From the NCBI GenBank assembly GCA_965153455.1, contig OZ234503.1, positions 2,046,001 through 2,110,000 of the forward strand: a DNA stretch of 64,000 nt, given 5' to 3'. Made by a program: the position numbers and the translations under genes. Below, one piece after another: positions 24,901 to 38,001 of the stretch; within the stretch, counting starts at the first letter, position 1, and each line of letters opens with the position of its first letter. Under the pieces are notes generated by a model. It was not told the origin of the DNA, ran no database searches, and was given only the letters and a program-made list of their open reading frames with translations. This DNA comes from Sphagnum compactum. Taxonomy: Eukaryota > Bryophyta > Sphagnopsida > Sphagnales.

Positions 24901-27900
24901 ATGGGTGATAACAATTCAAATAACATTGCAATTTATATTTTAGAAATTGTATTAAATCATATTGAGGAAAAAAAAACTTACAATTCTTAAAACATTGAAC
25001 ATATATTTTACACAACAATTTTTTTTTTGCTAAAGATTTAATGAAAACACTTTTGAATTCACATTGAATTCAATCCCATTTATGAATATTGTAAATGAAT
25101 TTACACAAAAAAGATTTGTAGATTTTATTTTATTCATAACATGTTATTTTAAGTTATTTTTTGAACCCTTCATATTGCATAATTATAAATTATAAATATT
25201 TTCATGAATAGATTATTGAATAAATTTTAAGATCATGTTTTCATTTGTAACATTTGAATAAATTTTGGAAAAAAAAAAATATGTTAAAGTTTGAATTTTT
25301 AAAATAGTTTCATGTCAAATATAATAAAATTAAACTTTCTTTTCATTTTATCAAAGACTTGAAGTGGTTTGGTTGTGAAGACCTTAATGCATCTCCATGA
25401 AATCTTGGGTTCAAACCTTGATGAATGTGTGTGATTATCATGTATAAATATGATATATGAAACATGTATGATGGTAGTGAATATTTCAAAGTATGTTGTT
25501 AAAAAAATCCAATTTTTTTATTAATATTAAATCACAAAATGTATTTTTGTCACAACATGTTATGAAAAACTTGCAATCTATGACCAAAAAAAAAACAAAA
25601 ACGTTAAAAAAGTTTTAAATGTGTTACATGATGATGTGACATGTTAATCCAGGTCATATTACCTTGAGACCTCATAATATCCATGTCAATTTTGTTAAAT
25701 TACAAATTACCTAGTGCAACATGTCACTACCCAAAACAACTAAAAAATATTTCACTAAATATGTTTTAATCAACTAGTCATTTTTTACCGAAACCATATA
25801 AGTTGCATATTAGTGAACTTTGTCCCATTTCACTAAAAACATAGTGGATTTGGGCAGTGGAAAAATCCACGATTTCTTGTGCATGATTTCATTACCAAGT
25901 CAAACTTTTGTTGGTGATGGGTGCATTTAATCATACTTTTGGCCAAATGGTCCAACCCATTATAGCACGTGGTGAACTTACACAAACAAGTAATCTCACT
26001 ATGCAAACTTCAAAGACATGGTTTTAACAAACAACATTAGAGTCATGTTACAAGGATGTCAAGCTTGAACCCAACTAGGAAATCAAGCAAGGTAAAGTGA
26101 CCATGATCATGGAAAAAAAAATCATCAAAATCTTAAAATTGCACCAGTAAGACCTCAATGTTCATTGTCCCAAAATGTTCATGAGTAGACAATAACTTTG
26201 CTATAACTTTGCCATGAGAATTAATATGTTATGTGCAACATTGAACAAATGTGAGCTCTCCAATGGAAGTGCGAGGTTGGGGAGCACCTTCTTTTTAAAA
26301 ATTGAATAACTATGTGAATAAAAATATAGGGTCGCATATATTGGTTGTTTGCTTAAAAAAATTTTAATTAGTTATTAAGATTATGTTTGTTTTCAAATTT
26401 CAAATATGAATAATATAGGGTATGCATTAATAATAGGTTTTTAGAAAAGAATTAGAGAAAACATAACATATGTACACGGCTAATAAGGATGGAGAGGGTG
26501 TCATTTATATATAATTATGACAAGGAATTGATGAAGGCCAAATGCAACAACTTGGTGACTCGTTTACTTGAATTGCAATGCATGCCTTTAGGTTCCATAA
26601 TAGGTTATGGGGTCCAACATAGGTCCTTACTGCCATACAACCACAATAAACATGAATACACGATATATGACTTTGATCGTATTTCAATGCAACTAAAATG
26701 TTATTTCAAAGTGAAGGCCCAACCAATACTGGGGATAAGTCACTTCAAGTGCATCCATTAGATTGTGAGAAAGAAAACAATTACCAAGTTCAAAGATCAA
26801 AATTTCATTTGTATATGTGCATAAAAATTTCACCAAGTTACAATTATCTTGGCATAAATGTTTCAAGTGAGACAAGAAATGTCACAAATGGTTTGGTCCT
26901 TGAACTTCGCCTATATATGTTGCCCCCCAAATTCAAAAGGTAGATTTGATTAATCTTCATGTTTAAGTTCATTATCCAATCATGTAAATAATTTTTGGAA
27001 TGCAATCCTGTAGCCTATTGAAAAAATTTACAACATTTCCCTTGAACCCACATATGTGACTTGAATAATATGAAACAAATATGCCTTACAAATATAAATT
27101 GCCACAATGAACTCACAAACAAAAACATCTTGCAACTAGGAAATTTATGGAGTGGATGACACTCAACATAGACATTAGACATGCCAATCCAAGCCATCAT
27201 GAAATCGATCCAAGTTAGTTGTCGATTAAGTCAAGTTGTTTCATCAATTGCCATTTTCATCAAAAAAGCAATGCACTTTTCATTGGACTTAACAAACTAA
27301 TGAATCAAGTATATATGTTAGAAAATAATTTTTTTTAAAAAATGATTTGGGTCAATTTGACAATTCTAAGTGATGTTTTGGAGACTTTAAAAAAAGGGTG
27401 AAGGATTCGAATACAAATCTTTTAAAAATGCCACACTGTAAGCAAACCATACAAAAATTGAACTAGTGTTGGGTAGGTACTAGATTGAAACCCTAGTAAA
27501 ATTATTGATATTAATGTCAATATTTTAATAACCAACTAGATTGGTATCACTTAAAGCATTACCAACCTAATACCAATACTTGCTTAGTAAGGACTAGAGG
27601 TAATACAACGTTCATATTAAGGTTGTGCCAATCGCAATACCAAATGTACATTTGCTCATACTAGTCACAATCAACCTTGGACCTTAATACCAAAACTAGG
27701 TGAACATGATTTTGAAAAAAATTAAAATACCAATACCACATTGATGTGAAACTTATAAATTAAAAATCCCAATAATAGTACAAAGTTATTTTAAAAAAAA
27801 ATAAATTCAATACCAATACTAGCTAGTATTTCAAAAATCAAGACTTGCCCAACATTGGTTTTCGTTCCTAGGTTTGTTGTGTGTGTCATAGAATTGATCC

Positions 27901-29493
27901 GTATGAAAAAAGAGGGCATGAATTAGTTGATTTCAAAGAGGAATTGTAATTCCACACCAATTACTTAAAAAGGTATTCACACCATTTGCATTGAAACATA
28001 ACAGCTAATGCATCGTTAATTTGTCAAATGTTACTGAAGGTCAAGAAAATTAATGATTTTCTATTTCATAAGTGAAATGCAAACCAAGGACATATTCCTT
28101 AGTTCTCACAAAATAGGGTGTGAAAGATTCAAAATGTGATTAGATTGAACATAATAATAATTATATGAACTCAAAGTGAAATCAATTTGCACAAACCAAA
28201 AAAATTGATTAATGCAAATTAGAACTACCAGTTCAAGTCCTTGAAGCAATTTTGTAAAATAGACTTAATTCGAATCTCCCCTTCCACCCTAAATTTTAGA
28301 GAATTTATTAAGGTTCTAACTTTTGATTCTTAAAATTTTAAAGTTGATTTTCAAATAGGTGGTTCTTACAAGGTTAATAACACGTAGTTATTTTAAGTAG
28401 TTCTCTAAAGTTGGTTATTAGAAATTTAATAAAATAAGACAAAAAAAAAACCCAAAAAATTCAAACAAGTGAAAGGATTTAATAAAAATGAATGAAAATG
28501 AACAAATTCATCATTTTTTAGAATACCAAAGGCAACTTCAAACCCTTCCAATTCTTCGTCTAGATTAATATATGTTTCAATCAATTCCACCCAAGTAGAT
28601 GAGGAAATACAACCAACCTTAAGTTCTTGTTCACGAGTATCAACTTTTATTAAATTGTTTGTTTGCCAGCATCTTCTTAGAGTTGTAAATATCTTAATTA
28701 AAAAAAAAAAATTTCAATTTCAATTTGAGATACACATAAGGATAAAATCACTCACTTTTCCTTTTCCTTTCCATCATAATGTAATAAAGTTGTGCAATGG
28801 AAATTAAAGTGTAAAATGATGCAAAACCCATCTAAATATTGAATAGATGTAAATCTTGCACAACAAAAAAAAAAAAAAAACCATAATTAGTATTTAAATC
28901 ACTAAATAATAATTAAAAAAAAGTAACAATATTAAGCCCAAAAAACCAGCAAGAAAGAGTAACCACAAAATAGGGGAAAAAAAAAAAACACAAAAACAAA
29001 AGAAAAGGCAAAATTACCAAAAAAAAAAAAAACGAAAAAAAAATGTCAAAGTTAACACAAAACCCAAAAACAAAAAAAATCCCAGAAAACCCCAAAAAAA
29101 CAAAAAAAAAACTTGAAGTTCCAAGCTTGAAGCTTGGAATTAAACTCCAATGTTTAGAGTTGAAGCTCTTATGATCTAACATTTGCACAAGCAAACAAAG
29201 GGGTTGAAATACATGTGATAGCTTAACAAGTAAAGCTAACAATCAAGAAGGAAATGTGAAAGTAGAGTTGTGAATTGAGAAAGAAAAGAAAAATGTTTCC
29301 AAAACCTAATTCACACAAATCTTCAACAAAATAATTTCAAAACATTTGAGTGATGGAAAAAAGTTTCTCTCAAACATGCTAGCAACTTCTCATACAGCCA
29401 ACTCCACCTCGCAAGCCTCATCTCCAACTTCCATCTAAATTGATATTCACATGCATCAGTTAAGAAAAGCACCTATGGCAACTTCAAATGACC
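21991..29493. other. Long AT-rich gene-poor region
   Basis: About 7.5 kb without a supportable gene. Base composition is strongly AT-rich with many homopolymer runs (for example A-runs near 28,860-29,110). A SINE-like promoter pair lies near 25,365-25,417. A 90-codon frame at 26,489-26,761 has no recognisable family and no splice partners. A near-perfect palindrome around TTCCAAGCTTGAAGCTTGGAA occurs near 29,118. The region looks like old decayed transposon DNA. Confidence 0.5.
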
Positions 29494-32400
29494 TCAAGCT
29501 TTCAGAGCAAAAGCAACTGTTGAAACCCGGCTTCCTTCAACTCCTCCAAATTGGAAAGTTGGATAGGTGCGGATATGATCTATGTACGTGAAGGTCAATC
29601 TTGTTGAGAGTGAGCTAAGTCCAGTTATATCCTTGTCATCTTTCGTGCCATGCTGATCGACCTTCAAAGGCTGAGAGACAGCATTCACTTCTGCAACTAG
29701 CTCATCCTTGGTGCTGTTACATGACGTTACCACCTGTGTTACAAACCACCCAGCTTAGAGTTGAGAAGCACAAAGTTCTAATATACAGATGTGGCAGGTT
29801 TTAGAAACCTTCTCTCTCTTTATCCTCTTATCATATCTATGAGATTGCAGAGAAAACTTACACCAAGACTTTGAACGTAGCACAACACAAATGTGGTCAT
29901 AACCTTATGAGCGTTGCTCACAAAGTTCTCAACCATCACCTCTCTCTCACATCACAACAAAAAGATCAGTGTGGAAGAGCAGTCCAAGCACAGGAAGACT
30001 AGTTTACTTCATGGTCTGCTGCATAGGAGTAATCCAGCCCAGCAAGTCATTCTGACCTGGCCATGGGTTATATAGTGCATGAAAGCTGCAGGGTTTTAAT
30101 CTTAAAATCAAATAATGCAAGAAATTTAGAAATGGTGGCAAGCAATAGAGACCATACCACCACACCTCCAGGAGCGACAAGTTTATAGAGAGCTTTCCAA
30201 TATTGTAACCTGCAGACACTCAGCACAAAAAGACCATGAAATTGAAGATGCCAATCGTCATGTTGAGGCAATTCAGTAAAACATAACTCAATACACAGGG
30301 ATCTATGATACAACTCTTCTGGCAAAAAAGAAGTATCAGCAATTAGAACCTTCTAACAGGCTACTGCTAGCATATGCTTACACCTGGATGGTTGCCACAC
30401 ATAGCAAAATCAGATTATCTGTATGAGGCAATCTGACCTGGTGCCTGCATAATTAAGCATATGGAATCATAAATGGCCACTATGGAGCTGATTATTTGCA
30501 ATCATTGACTGCAACTCCCAATATCCAAGTTGAACTGGATATTCTAAGTTGGAGAATGACTCCAAAACTAGGACTGAAATAGTTAAGCACATTATATTGC
30601 TCAAACTTGAGCCTACTCACATTATCTGCATACTCTAGGGAAAAGAGACAAGAAGACCAGATTTCAAACCTGCGGGGTACTCCATCAGGATGGAGACCAA
30701 TTGCATCAAGAGTGCCCTTGTCAGTGACAAGACGGAACTGTCGGTTTAACTTTGAATCAAGTACATCATCAACCTGTATTTAACAAGCTGCTCTCAGTTG
30801 ACCAGAACTATCTCAGATATTCACAGCCAAGTTTATCTGGATGCACCAAATGAAATCTGTGTAAGGTCTGCTTGTATCGACGATGTGAGAAAGGCATCCA
30901 TTGACCTCATGGGATTTTACATTGTTGATAAAATTGGGAAAATGGAATGACAACTTGGAATAAACAAAATCTTCTGTAGAGCACCAAAAAGGAGAAACAT
31001 ATGACAGTTCAGAAACTCTGTTTTAGTGCACTTCTGAAAGAAATACTCTTATGCTGACAAAACCTACAATCCTCATGTCTTTAATCAGTCCCATCATCCC
31101 TACTCACAGATTACCTCAAGTGTGAAATCTTATATACTGTAGAAAGCAACAGAGAGAGACAACAAGCCATGCACAGGAGATGCACCAGAAAGGTGATGTT
31201 GTCCATGTTCCTGTGCTCAGCCACAGCTCCTGCTAGCTCCACTGCTCCCTTACTATAATCAGTTCCTGTTAGATCGGTGAACCTACACAACAAATTATGT
31301 TGTCAGATCCCGACTTCATCCATTGTGCATAATGGTCAATCCAGTGAAAGATACTGGAACCACAAAGTTTGGGAATGGGGTGTGCTGAAGCACATACCCT
31401 TGCTTGAACAGAGCATGAAGGAACAGTCCATTGCCAGTGCCAATATCTAGAACATTCCAGTTGGCAAGCTCCAAAGCCATGGATCCACCTGCAGATATAT
31501 CAGACAAGCCTCTTGGAGGCAGTGCAAAGCCATTGACAGGATCACAGGGAAGCCCAGCAGCAACTGCCACACAAATTCTTGCAGTCCAAGATGCTACTGT
31601 CTCCATCACCTCTTCACCAAACCTAAACATTGCACCCAAATTTAGGTCTCCAGATAGATGTTGTCGTAAAGTCCTCAATCTCTTCAATGTGTTGACACTC
31701 TAAATCTTCCCTACAACTACAGTGACAGCTCATACAATATGTCCATGAAGGTACATCACCTTACTGACCACCAACTCTGCACACACCAGCTTCACTGACT
31801 GAATTATCTTACTATATCTTCACAAGTACTGAGAACATCTCCCTACTTACAATTTAATGCACTGTGAATAAAGTTGAGAGATGATCTGATAACAAGATTA
31901 TAATGATTTCAGATCTGACAATACATCAGTGACAGGAAAACAAGGAGATCAAACCCAAAGAACATAGGAGAAAACAAAAACAAAACTGATATCTTGATAA
32001 GTAATGAGAATTTCACAAAACTTGTGCTTTAAGCCAACCTGGAAAGAAATGAGAGAATACCCAATAATAAGGTTATGGATATTTCAGATTTGACAACATA
32101 ACAGCAACCAAACATCAAGCATGACAAAGACAAACCCCAACTCTAAAGAAAGGAGAAGACCAGACAACAACACAGAATTTGAAGATCAGTTTTAACAACA
32201 ACAATGGTCATATACATGTTCACAGACCTTCAACTGCAATGTTATGGTATTGACCACAATATCACCATTCACTTCATCAGTTTCTGGCAATGGCAGTACA
32301 TTAATGACAAACACTAACCAACATTGGATTTCTGTCACAAAACTGAGTGGCTTGAACAACAGCAACAGTCAAACACATGTTCAGAGACCTTCAACAGCAA

Positions 32401-34922
32401 CATGTATTGTGCTGAGTAGCTATCTTAACATTTCCACGGACTTCTCCACCTCCAGGCTCAGTGGAGGTAAATGCCATACATCAATGAACATACTTTCTGT
32501 CAAAAGACTACAGTAACAGGAAGACTCAGTGATGATGCCGGGTGGCTAAACAAATCTAAAAGAGAAGGAGAAGACAAAAGAAACCAAGAAGAAAAATAAG
32601 AGAAAAAAAGAAAAAGAGGAAGAACAAAGAGAGAAACAAGACTGTGAACTTAATGACAAAGTGTGTTTTGAAGCTCCACACTTGTGATTAGAAGCCCTAT
32701 AAAAAATCAACTGAACCTGAGAACCTTAGAAGATCAGAGTGTCAATACATTTCAAGGCTAGGGTTAATTTCTGCTAACTTGGGGGGTTAAAAGCAGAAGC
32801 TTGTCCTTAAGACAAATGGGTTGTGAAATGTTGGAATCTGGTGACATTCTCCTGGTCCTCCTACATCATTTAGCATAGGCCTACACAAAGGAAGCTGTTT
32901 TTTCAGTCCCAACCAAACCAACAAATGCAGTCATAACCTTGCGTCACTCAAAAAGTATTGGACCTTCATAACGACTGGCAGTGAGTGGATACCATTACTC
33001 CCTACTACCTTCATCAGCTCCCCCTGGTGGGTGTAGACTGTAGACAAGTACATGGCAATCTGCCCTAACTTTCTGGCCAACAATTATACAAAATCTGCAC
33101 CTTGACTTTCTGTTGCATTTGAAGGGCAAGACTCAATCACAATGTCTGCAAGCACTCAAGAGATAACTACTCTTCAGAGTATCCTCATTTAAGCTGTAAC
33201 AAGGTTGTGAGGGTTAGCCTGATTTCCTTTTAGCTTGTTGGTAAGTTTAACCTGTCTGATTTTCTGGCAGTAAGAAAAGCAGAGGCAAGAGCTGAATGTA
33301 CAACATAGATAAGCCTACCCAAAAATTCTTACTTGCACATCAATTAGTTAGCACTTTAAAGGAAAGTCTCTCACCAGATCTCCCCTGCATCACCATGCTC
33401 ATGGAAGTTTGCAAGCTCATCCACATAGGTTGAGTCCCAATGGGATTGAAGGCCTAGAATCGAAGCTTCTGTCTCCAGATCATGTTCATCTTTATCTGAA
33501 CTGAAAAGCAAAAAAACATCAGCACTGCAAACCTCCCATAGATAACAGAACACAATACCCTGCCCTCAATTAGAACCCCATAGCCAAATCTACAACATAA
33601 GGTTATGCTCACTATGCCATCATGCCAGGACAGATCCACAATGCCCACACGAGAGAAACGCAAGTCAGCAATCAAGATCTTGTGTCTGACCACATAAGGG
33701 ACTAACATCATTACCCTATAACCTGTAAGTTATGACATGCTGAAGGTCCACATCTGCCTTTGTCAAGAAAACATAACATAACCATTGCAGTACATGACCC
33801 ATGGCTTCTCTAAATGCTTTAAATACGAGGATCAGATTCCTTCTCAAGTTTGTGGCAGGAAGCTCACCTCAGCAGCTAGGTATTGTATTTACCACTCCTA
33901 ATGATCCAGAATCCTCACGATTCATCAAATGCAATTCCTAAAGAAATATTTCAGCATTTGACCATGTGGTGACCATATAACTTGCCTTCCTGATGCAGAT
34001 GGTGATGAATTCACAAAGAAAACAAGTCTCCTACATTAACCCACTTGCCCTATTTCCTGGTGCAGATTCTGAGCTACTGCTGCAATAATGCCGAATCCAT
34101 CTGCTAAAATTAATAAGTGTGGTGTCTGAAGCTGACAGTCCACATGTGATTTTGCCAAGAAAACTGATTCGCTCCCTGAGCTCCAGCTTCAGACAATGAC
34201 ACTGAATAGAGATTTGACCAATGCACAAAGCCTGGCATGAGTTCTTGCACCACATAAGGAGGAAAAGGGAAACCCTAATATTTCCTTTCAAAATCACTGG
34301 ACTTGGCCTCAAGGTTGTTCTTGCGTAGGGCTAGCCGTTCACATCTTACATTTTTGCGGGATTTGAAAGCTTGCATGCATTCAATAACAGAGTAAACAGC
34401 AAATAGATTGATGAAGATAATACAACTCCATCTACTTCTTGGTAGTGACCGGCTGGCCAATCGGTCGATTAGTTTCAGGATTGATGATGGAGGCAAAAGA
34501 AGTTCATGACTTAAGACCAAGTGGCTGTAACATTGCATTGGCTTGATTTCTTCTGCAAATTGTGCTCCTAGTTTTTGTGTTCAGGAATGGAAGCATCAGA
34601 GAATGTTAGAGCCAAGAAGAGAGGGGATGAGCAAGAACACAACATACAGGTAGTCCAACGGCCGAAAAGCTACTGCATTCAATGCATCCACAACATCCAC
34701 GGTTCTTTGATCTTCACCATCGAGAGTACTGCCATATTCACTCTTCACAGACCACGAATCCGCCGCCACCGATCTCTCGTCGTCAGAGTAGTGTGTAGTG
34801 GCATCGACAACGTCACTACTTTGTCTGTTGCCTTCTCCTCCTCCTCCCGCCACTCGTCCCGAAGAAAGAACTTGAGATTGTTGTTGCTCTCCGTCATCCG
34901 GCGGCCATCGAGTGTCCGTCAT
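29494..34922 (-). CDS. EFM4/METTL10-like protein-lysine methyltransferase (AR401-like), 7 exons
   Basis: Class I SAM-dependent methyltransferase; yeast EFM4 and human METTL10 methylate a lysine of elongation factor eEF1A, and that activity is inferred here. Exons on the minus strand: 34922-34648, 33500-33375, 31622-31398, 31282-31186, 30773-30670, 30209-30158, 29733-29494. They total 1,119 nt and encode 372 residues, all phases consistent. The start MTDTRWPPDD matches plant homologues, followed by DDERSVAADSW and EYGSTLD, then SDKDE and LGLQSHWDSTY. Motif I is VLDIGTGNG (about 191-199), post-I TGTDYSKGAVELA, then VTDKGTLDAIGL. The tail has VAPGGVVVVTSCNSTKDEL and HIRTYPTFQFGGVEGSRV. An insertion relative to human METTL10 lies between ETVASWT and motif I. 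Introns 1 and 2 are long, and intron 2 carries dispersed repeats. Confidence 0.93.
29894..29945 (+). repeat. Dispersed repeat family B, partial copy
   Basis: The words GTCATAACCTTATGAG, GTTGCTCACAAAGT and CCATCACCT match 37547-37592 in order and spacing. It lies in intron 6 of the methyltransferase gene. Confidence 0.55.
31810..32640 (+). repeat. Dispersed repeat family A, copies 2 and 3
   Basis: Two more copies of the repeat seen at 12396-12850, in the same orientation, sit in intron 2 of the methyltransferase gene: about 31810-31985 (partial) and 32010-32640 (fuller). Copy 3 contains an internal duplication: the blocks CATGTTCACAGACCTTCAAC and CATGTTCAGAGACCTTCAAC begin near 32215 and 32375, each followed by related sequence ending TTTCTGTCA. 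Confidence 0.65.
32930..33190 (+). repeat. Dispersed repeat family B, copy 1
   Basis: This part of methyltransferase intron 2 aligns with 37545-37800. Shared landmarks are GCAGTCATAAC, ACCTTCATCAGCTCC, GGTGGGTGTAGA/GGTGGATGTAGA, AATCTGCCC, TACACAAAATCTGCA and GCACTCAAGAGA. There is no coding frame common to the copies. Confidence 0.65.
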
Positions 34923-35580
34923 CCCTCCACCTCCTCCTACGTTCACTGCACCTACCTCTACACCTATTTCGCCACACACGCAAACACAAATACAAACTCT
35001 CTCACAATCTCCAGACCTCTTCTTCTTCTAAAGCTTCCGTTTAGCTCAGCTTCGTTCCTAATAAGAGAACCCGGATTACTCGAGAGATTTTCATTTTTCT
35101 TTATATTCCACCCCGCACTGTTCTCCGCACTACTCTCCCGGCCATCGCATACATACCGTGGAAGCTTTTTTGCCAGACTCTCCTTCCTTGATATTACAAT
35201 TGCGTCAAACACAATGTCTGTCAAATCAATCCCTCAATAAAAAAATAAAAATTAAACTGCTTCACGAGATCATCATTCTTCTCGCTTGCTTGCTTGCTGG
35301 TCTCGAACAAAATGGAGAGACTAATGTGCACCTCTTTGATAGCGAGTGCGTGCGCGCGCTCGCGCGCGCATTTGGCGATGGCAGAAACGCAGAGGCCATA
35401 TCCGGGGCTTCCTCTTCACCCTTCGTAACTACCAATGTATACCCTGCGGGTATCGTTCCTCCGCCCTAAACGGGAACCTTCAGGGCAGCTTTTTTTTTTT
35501 TGCCACAAATGCGAAGACGTACAGAGCAGGGTTTTAAAAAATTAAAAAAAAAATTTATCATCAATTTTGAGATTAGCTGA
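34923..35580. promoter_or_regulatory. Promoter region of the methyltransferase gene
   Basis: The 5' flank of the minus-strand methyltransferase. It holds an alternating purine-pyrimidine run (about 35349-35370, GTGCGTGCGCGCGCTCGCGC) near a GCTTGCTTGCTTGC run at about 35283. The plus-strand frame covering this region is antisense to exon 1 and is not called a gene. Confidence 0.4.
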
Positions 35581-38001
35581 AGTGGCGATCATCCATAAGA
35601 TGATTTAGCCAGATTTGGCTACATACTAAATACCATTAAAAAATGCTTGGACATTATTGTTTTGTTATTTTTAAAGTTCAAAAGAGTTTTGTAGAGTTTC
35701 AAATTATATATTAAAATAAATAAATAAATAATTGGTGCACTCATAGCTTTTTAGATCACTCAAAACAAAAAAAAAATAACAAAAAAATATAATAAAATTC
35801 TTTTAGTTTTTTTTTTTTTCTAAACATTTTGTGATTTGTTGTTCTCTTTGTGCTTCTTCTTGATTGCTCCTTTGTGGATTGCTCTAGTAGTTGATGCACC
35901 CATAGCCACGAAAATCATTCAAATTAGATAATTAAAAAAGAAGAAGAAGTTAATGTTTGAACATAGATGTGTGTTCGATGATGAGTGATTTTATTTTAGT
36001 CGTCTTTTTTTCCCTTTTTTTTTTCAATATATATCATATCACTATGTAAAGGTGTGGATAATTATTGCATATGATTATATCATTTTGAAAACATTCCAAG
36101 GTTTTTTTTTACAATGAAGAAAAAACAAAAGATAATGATTTACTATGAATACACAAAATCCAAGGACTTCAAAGAATAAAAAAAAAAATGTTGTTTGATT
36201 CATTCCAAATGTGTGCATAATAGATGAAATGATAATTTTGGCCTTGAAAACACATTCCAAGTGCACATCTGTGAGTTTATTATACAAAATACTAACACCA
36301 ATCTGAATATCAATATGTTTTTACCACATGCAATTACCATTTATGAAACGACAATCAACAATAGATGCATCTGTCCATTTCTCACAAAAGACATCGGGTT
36401 TTAGGGCTTCACCCACCACCGATTTTCACTGTGTCAATTTGACAATAAATTTATGATGGTCAATGACTTAATGCAGCTTCCTGATCATGCAGCAGTGTTA
36501 TAAAACTCTCATCACCGTAGGCATGGTATTCTTGGCTGAACTCCAACTACCATCACAAGACTCTTTCAGAAGACAGAAATGGCCTCAGTTGATCTCTACT
36601 CATCTCACCTTGTCCGATGGAGTTGCCTTTGGAATGTAGCAGAACCATGACACGGGTTAAGTATTCATAGCTGAACAGAAATACTACCATGCTGGCATGC
36701 AAATAACTAGTGACAGCAAAATGCACCAGATTTAGTGGTAAATGATAAACAAACACCCCCTCTAAACATCTACCATAATCACAGTCAATGTGTTTTAAGA
36801 TCAAATAGGCAACAGAGAGCTCAATCTACAGCCCTGGAATACTATTATTATCTTGTGTTATTGTCTTCCCTGCCATCATGTCTGTGATGCAGAACAAATC
36901 CATAACTTCCTCAATTGTTGCAGTCATTCCTTTGAACTAGTGAGAAGGCCCTCCAACAGCAGATCTCACTTCAGAAATCGCAACTCGCCTATCTGCACAC
37001 CTCACAAAGCAAAGACTACTCATAAGCATTTTGGGTCCTCAATTCTAGGCAAAACCAATATTTTACTTGTCATGTCAGGAGCATGTACATGTGCTCCAGC
37101 ATTCTACCCAGGCTTCAGTCCAACAAATACCTTTCATAAGAAGCAGGGATCATCCAGAGTGCACATACACCACAACAAAAATGTCAAGGCATGGAGGGAA
37201 ATTACACCACCATGAATTGTATGCTCAGACTGTTGAAAGAGTCATATTTCTAACGAGACTGATTGACAAATGAAAACAGAAGTCATTGTAGACAAATCTA
37301 CTTAGACCTTTTCTCTGATTGGGCTGAAACAGGTAATCATGAGCAAACTCTCACTGCACCAAGCACTCTTTTGCATCCATTGTGCAGCATGAACAGGCAT
37401 ACATTTGGTGAACAAAGCAGATCAAATAATTGAAGATGAAAATCAGGTTCATCACTTTTCCTCAAGAATATGCATGCCAACATACTTCTACATGCAATTG
37501 CAGAGAAATCTCAACAAGAAGTTTAAGATAACACATTGATCAGTGCAGTCATAACTTATGAGAGTTGCTCACAAAGTGTCAGACCATCACCTTCGTCATG
37601 AATAGCAGTGACAAGCTGCCATGGCTACCTACTAACTTCATCAGCTCCAAATGGTGGATGTAGATAAGTATAGAAGAATCTGCCCAAAGTTTCAGGCAAA
37701 CCATTACACAAAATCTGCATCCTGAGTTTCCATCAAAATTCCAGAAAAAATGGGAAGACCTGGTCATCAAGTTGGCTAGGCACTCAAGAGACATAGCTAA
37801 TAGAAAATGTCAATAGTGTCCCTCATTTCCACTGCGACATCTATGCCTACATACTGAACATCATCATCCTACTGTAATCTTTCAGTTCACAACAAGGTAG
37901 AAGTGCATTACTCTGGTTGTTTCACTCCTCCATTGCAGACTTACAAGCTTGCAGCACACTGATACAGCAACATCATGCAAAGTGTTTATATCTAACAATA
38001 C
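35581..38001. other. Intergenic DNA, probably including the missing 3' exon of the ArfGAP gene
   Basis: The first kilobase is AT-rich with no gene. From about 36.4 kb the base composition becomes less AT-rich, like the introns on either side, and may be transcribed as part of the minus-strand ArfGAP gene, whose last coding exon should lie here. I searched the minus strand for the expected GETGKKL-like ending and did not find it. A family B repeat occupies 37545-37800. Confidence 0.4.
37545..37800 (+). repeat. Dispersed repeat family B, copy 2
   Basis: Aligns with 32930-33190 and, at its left end, with 29894-29945, all in the same orientation. It sits downstream of, or in a 3' intron of, the ArfGAP gene. 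Confidence 0.65.

Noticed and set aside
26489-26761. 90-residue plus-strand frame in the gene-poor block
   Set aside because: No recognisable motif, no splice partners and AT-rich surroundings; chance frame or unrecognised transposon relic.
34575-35240. 221-residue plus-strand frame
   Set aside because: It is antisense to exon 1 of the methyltransferase and its promoter, and is rich in Ser and Arg from reverse reading; no family resemblance.
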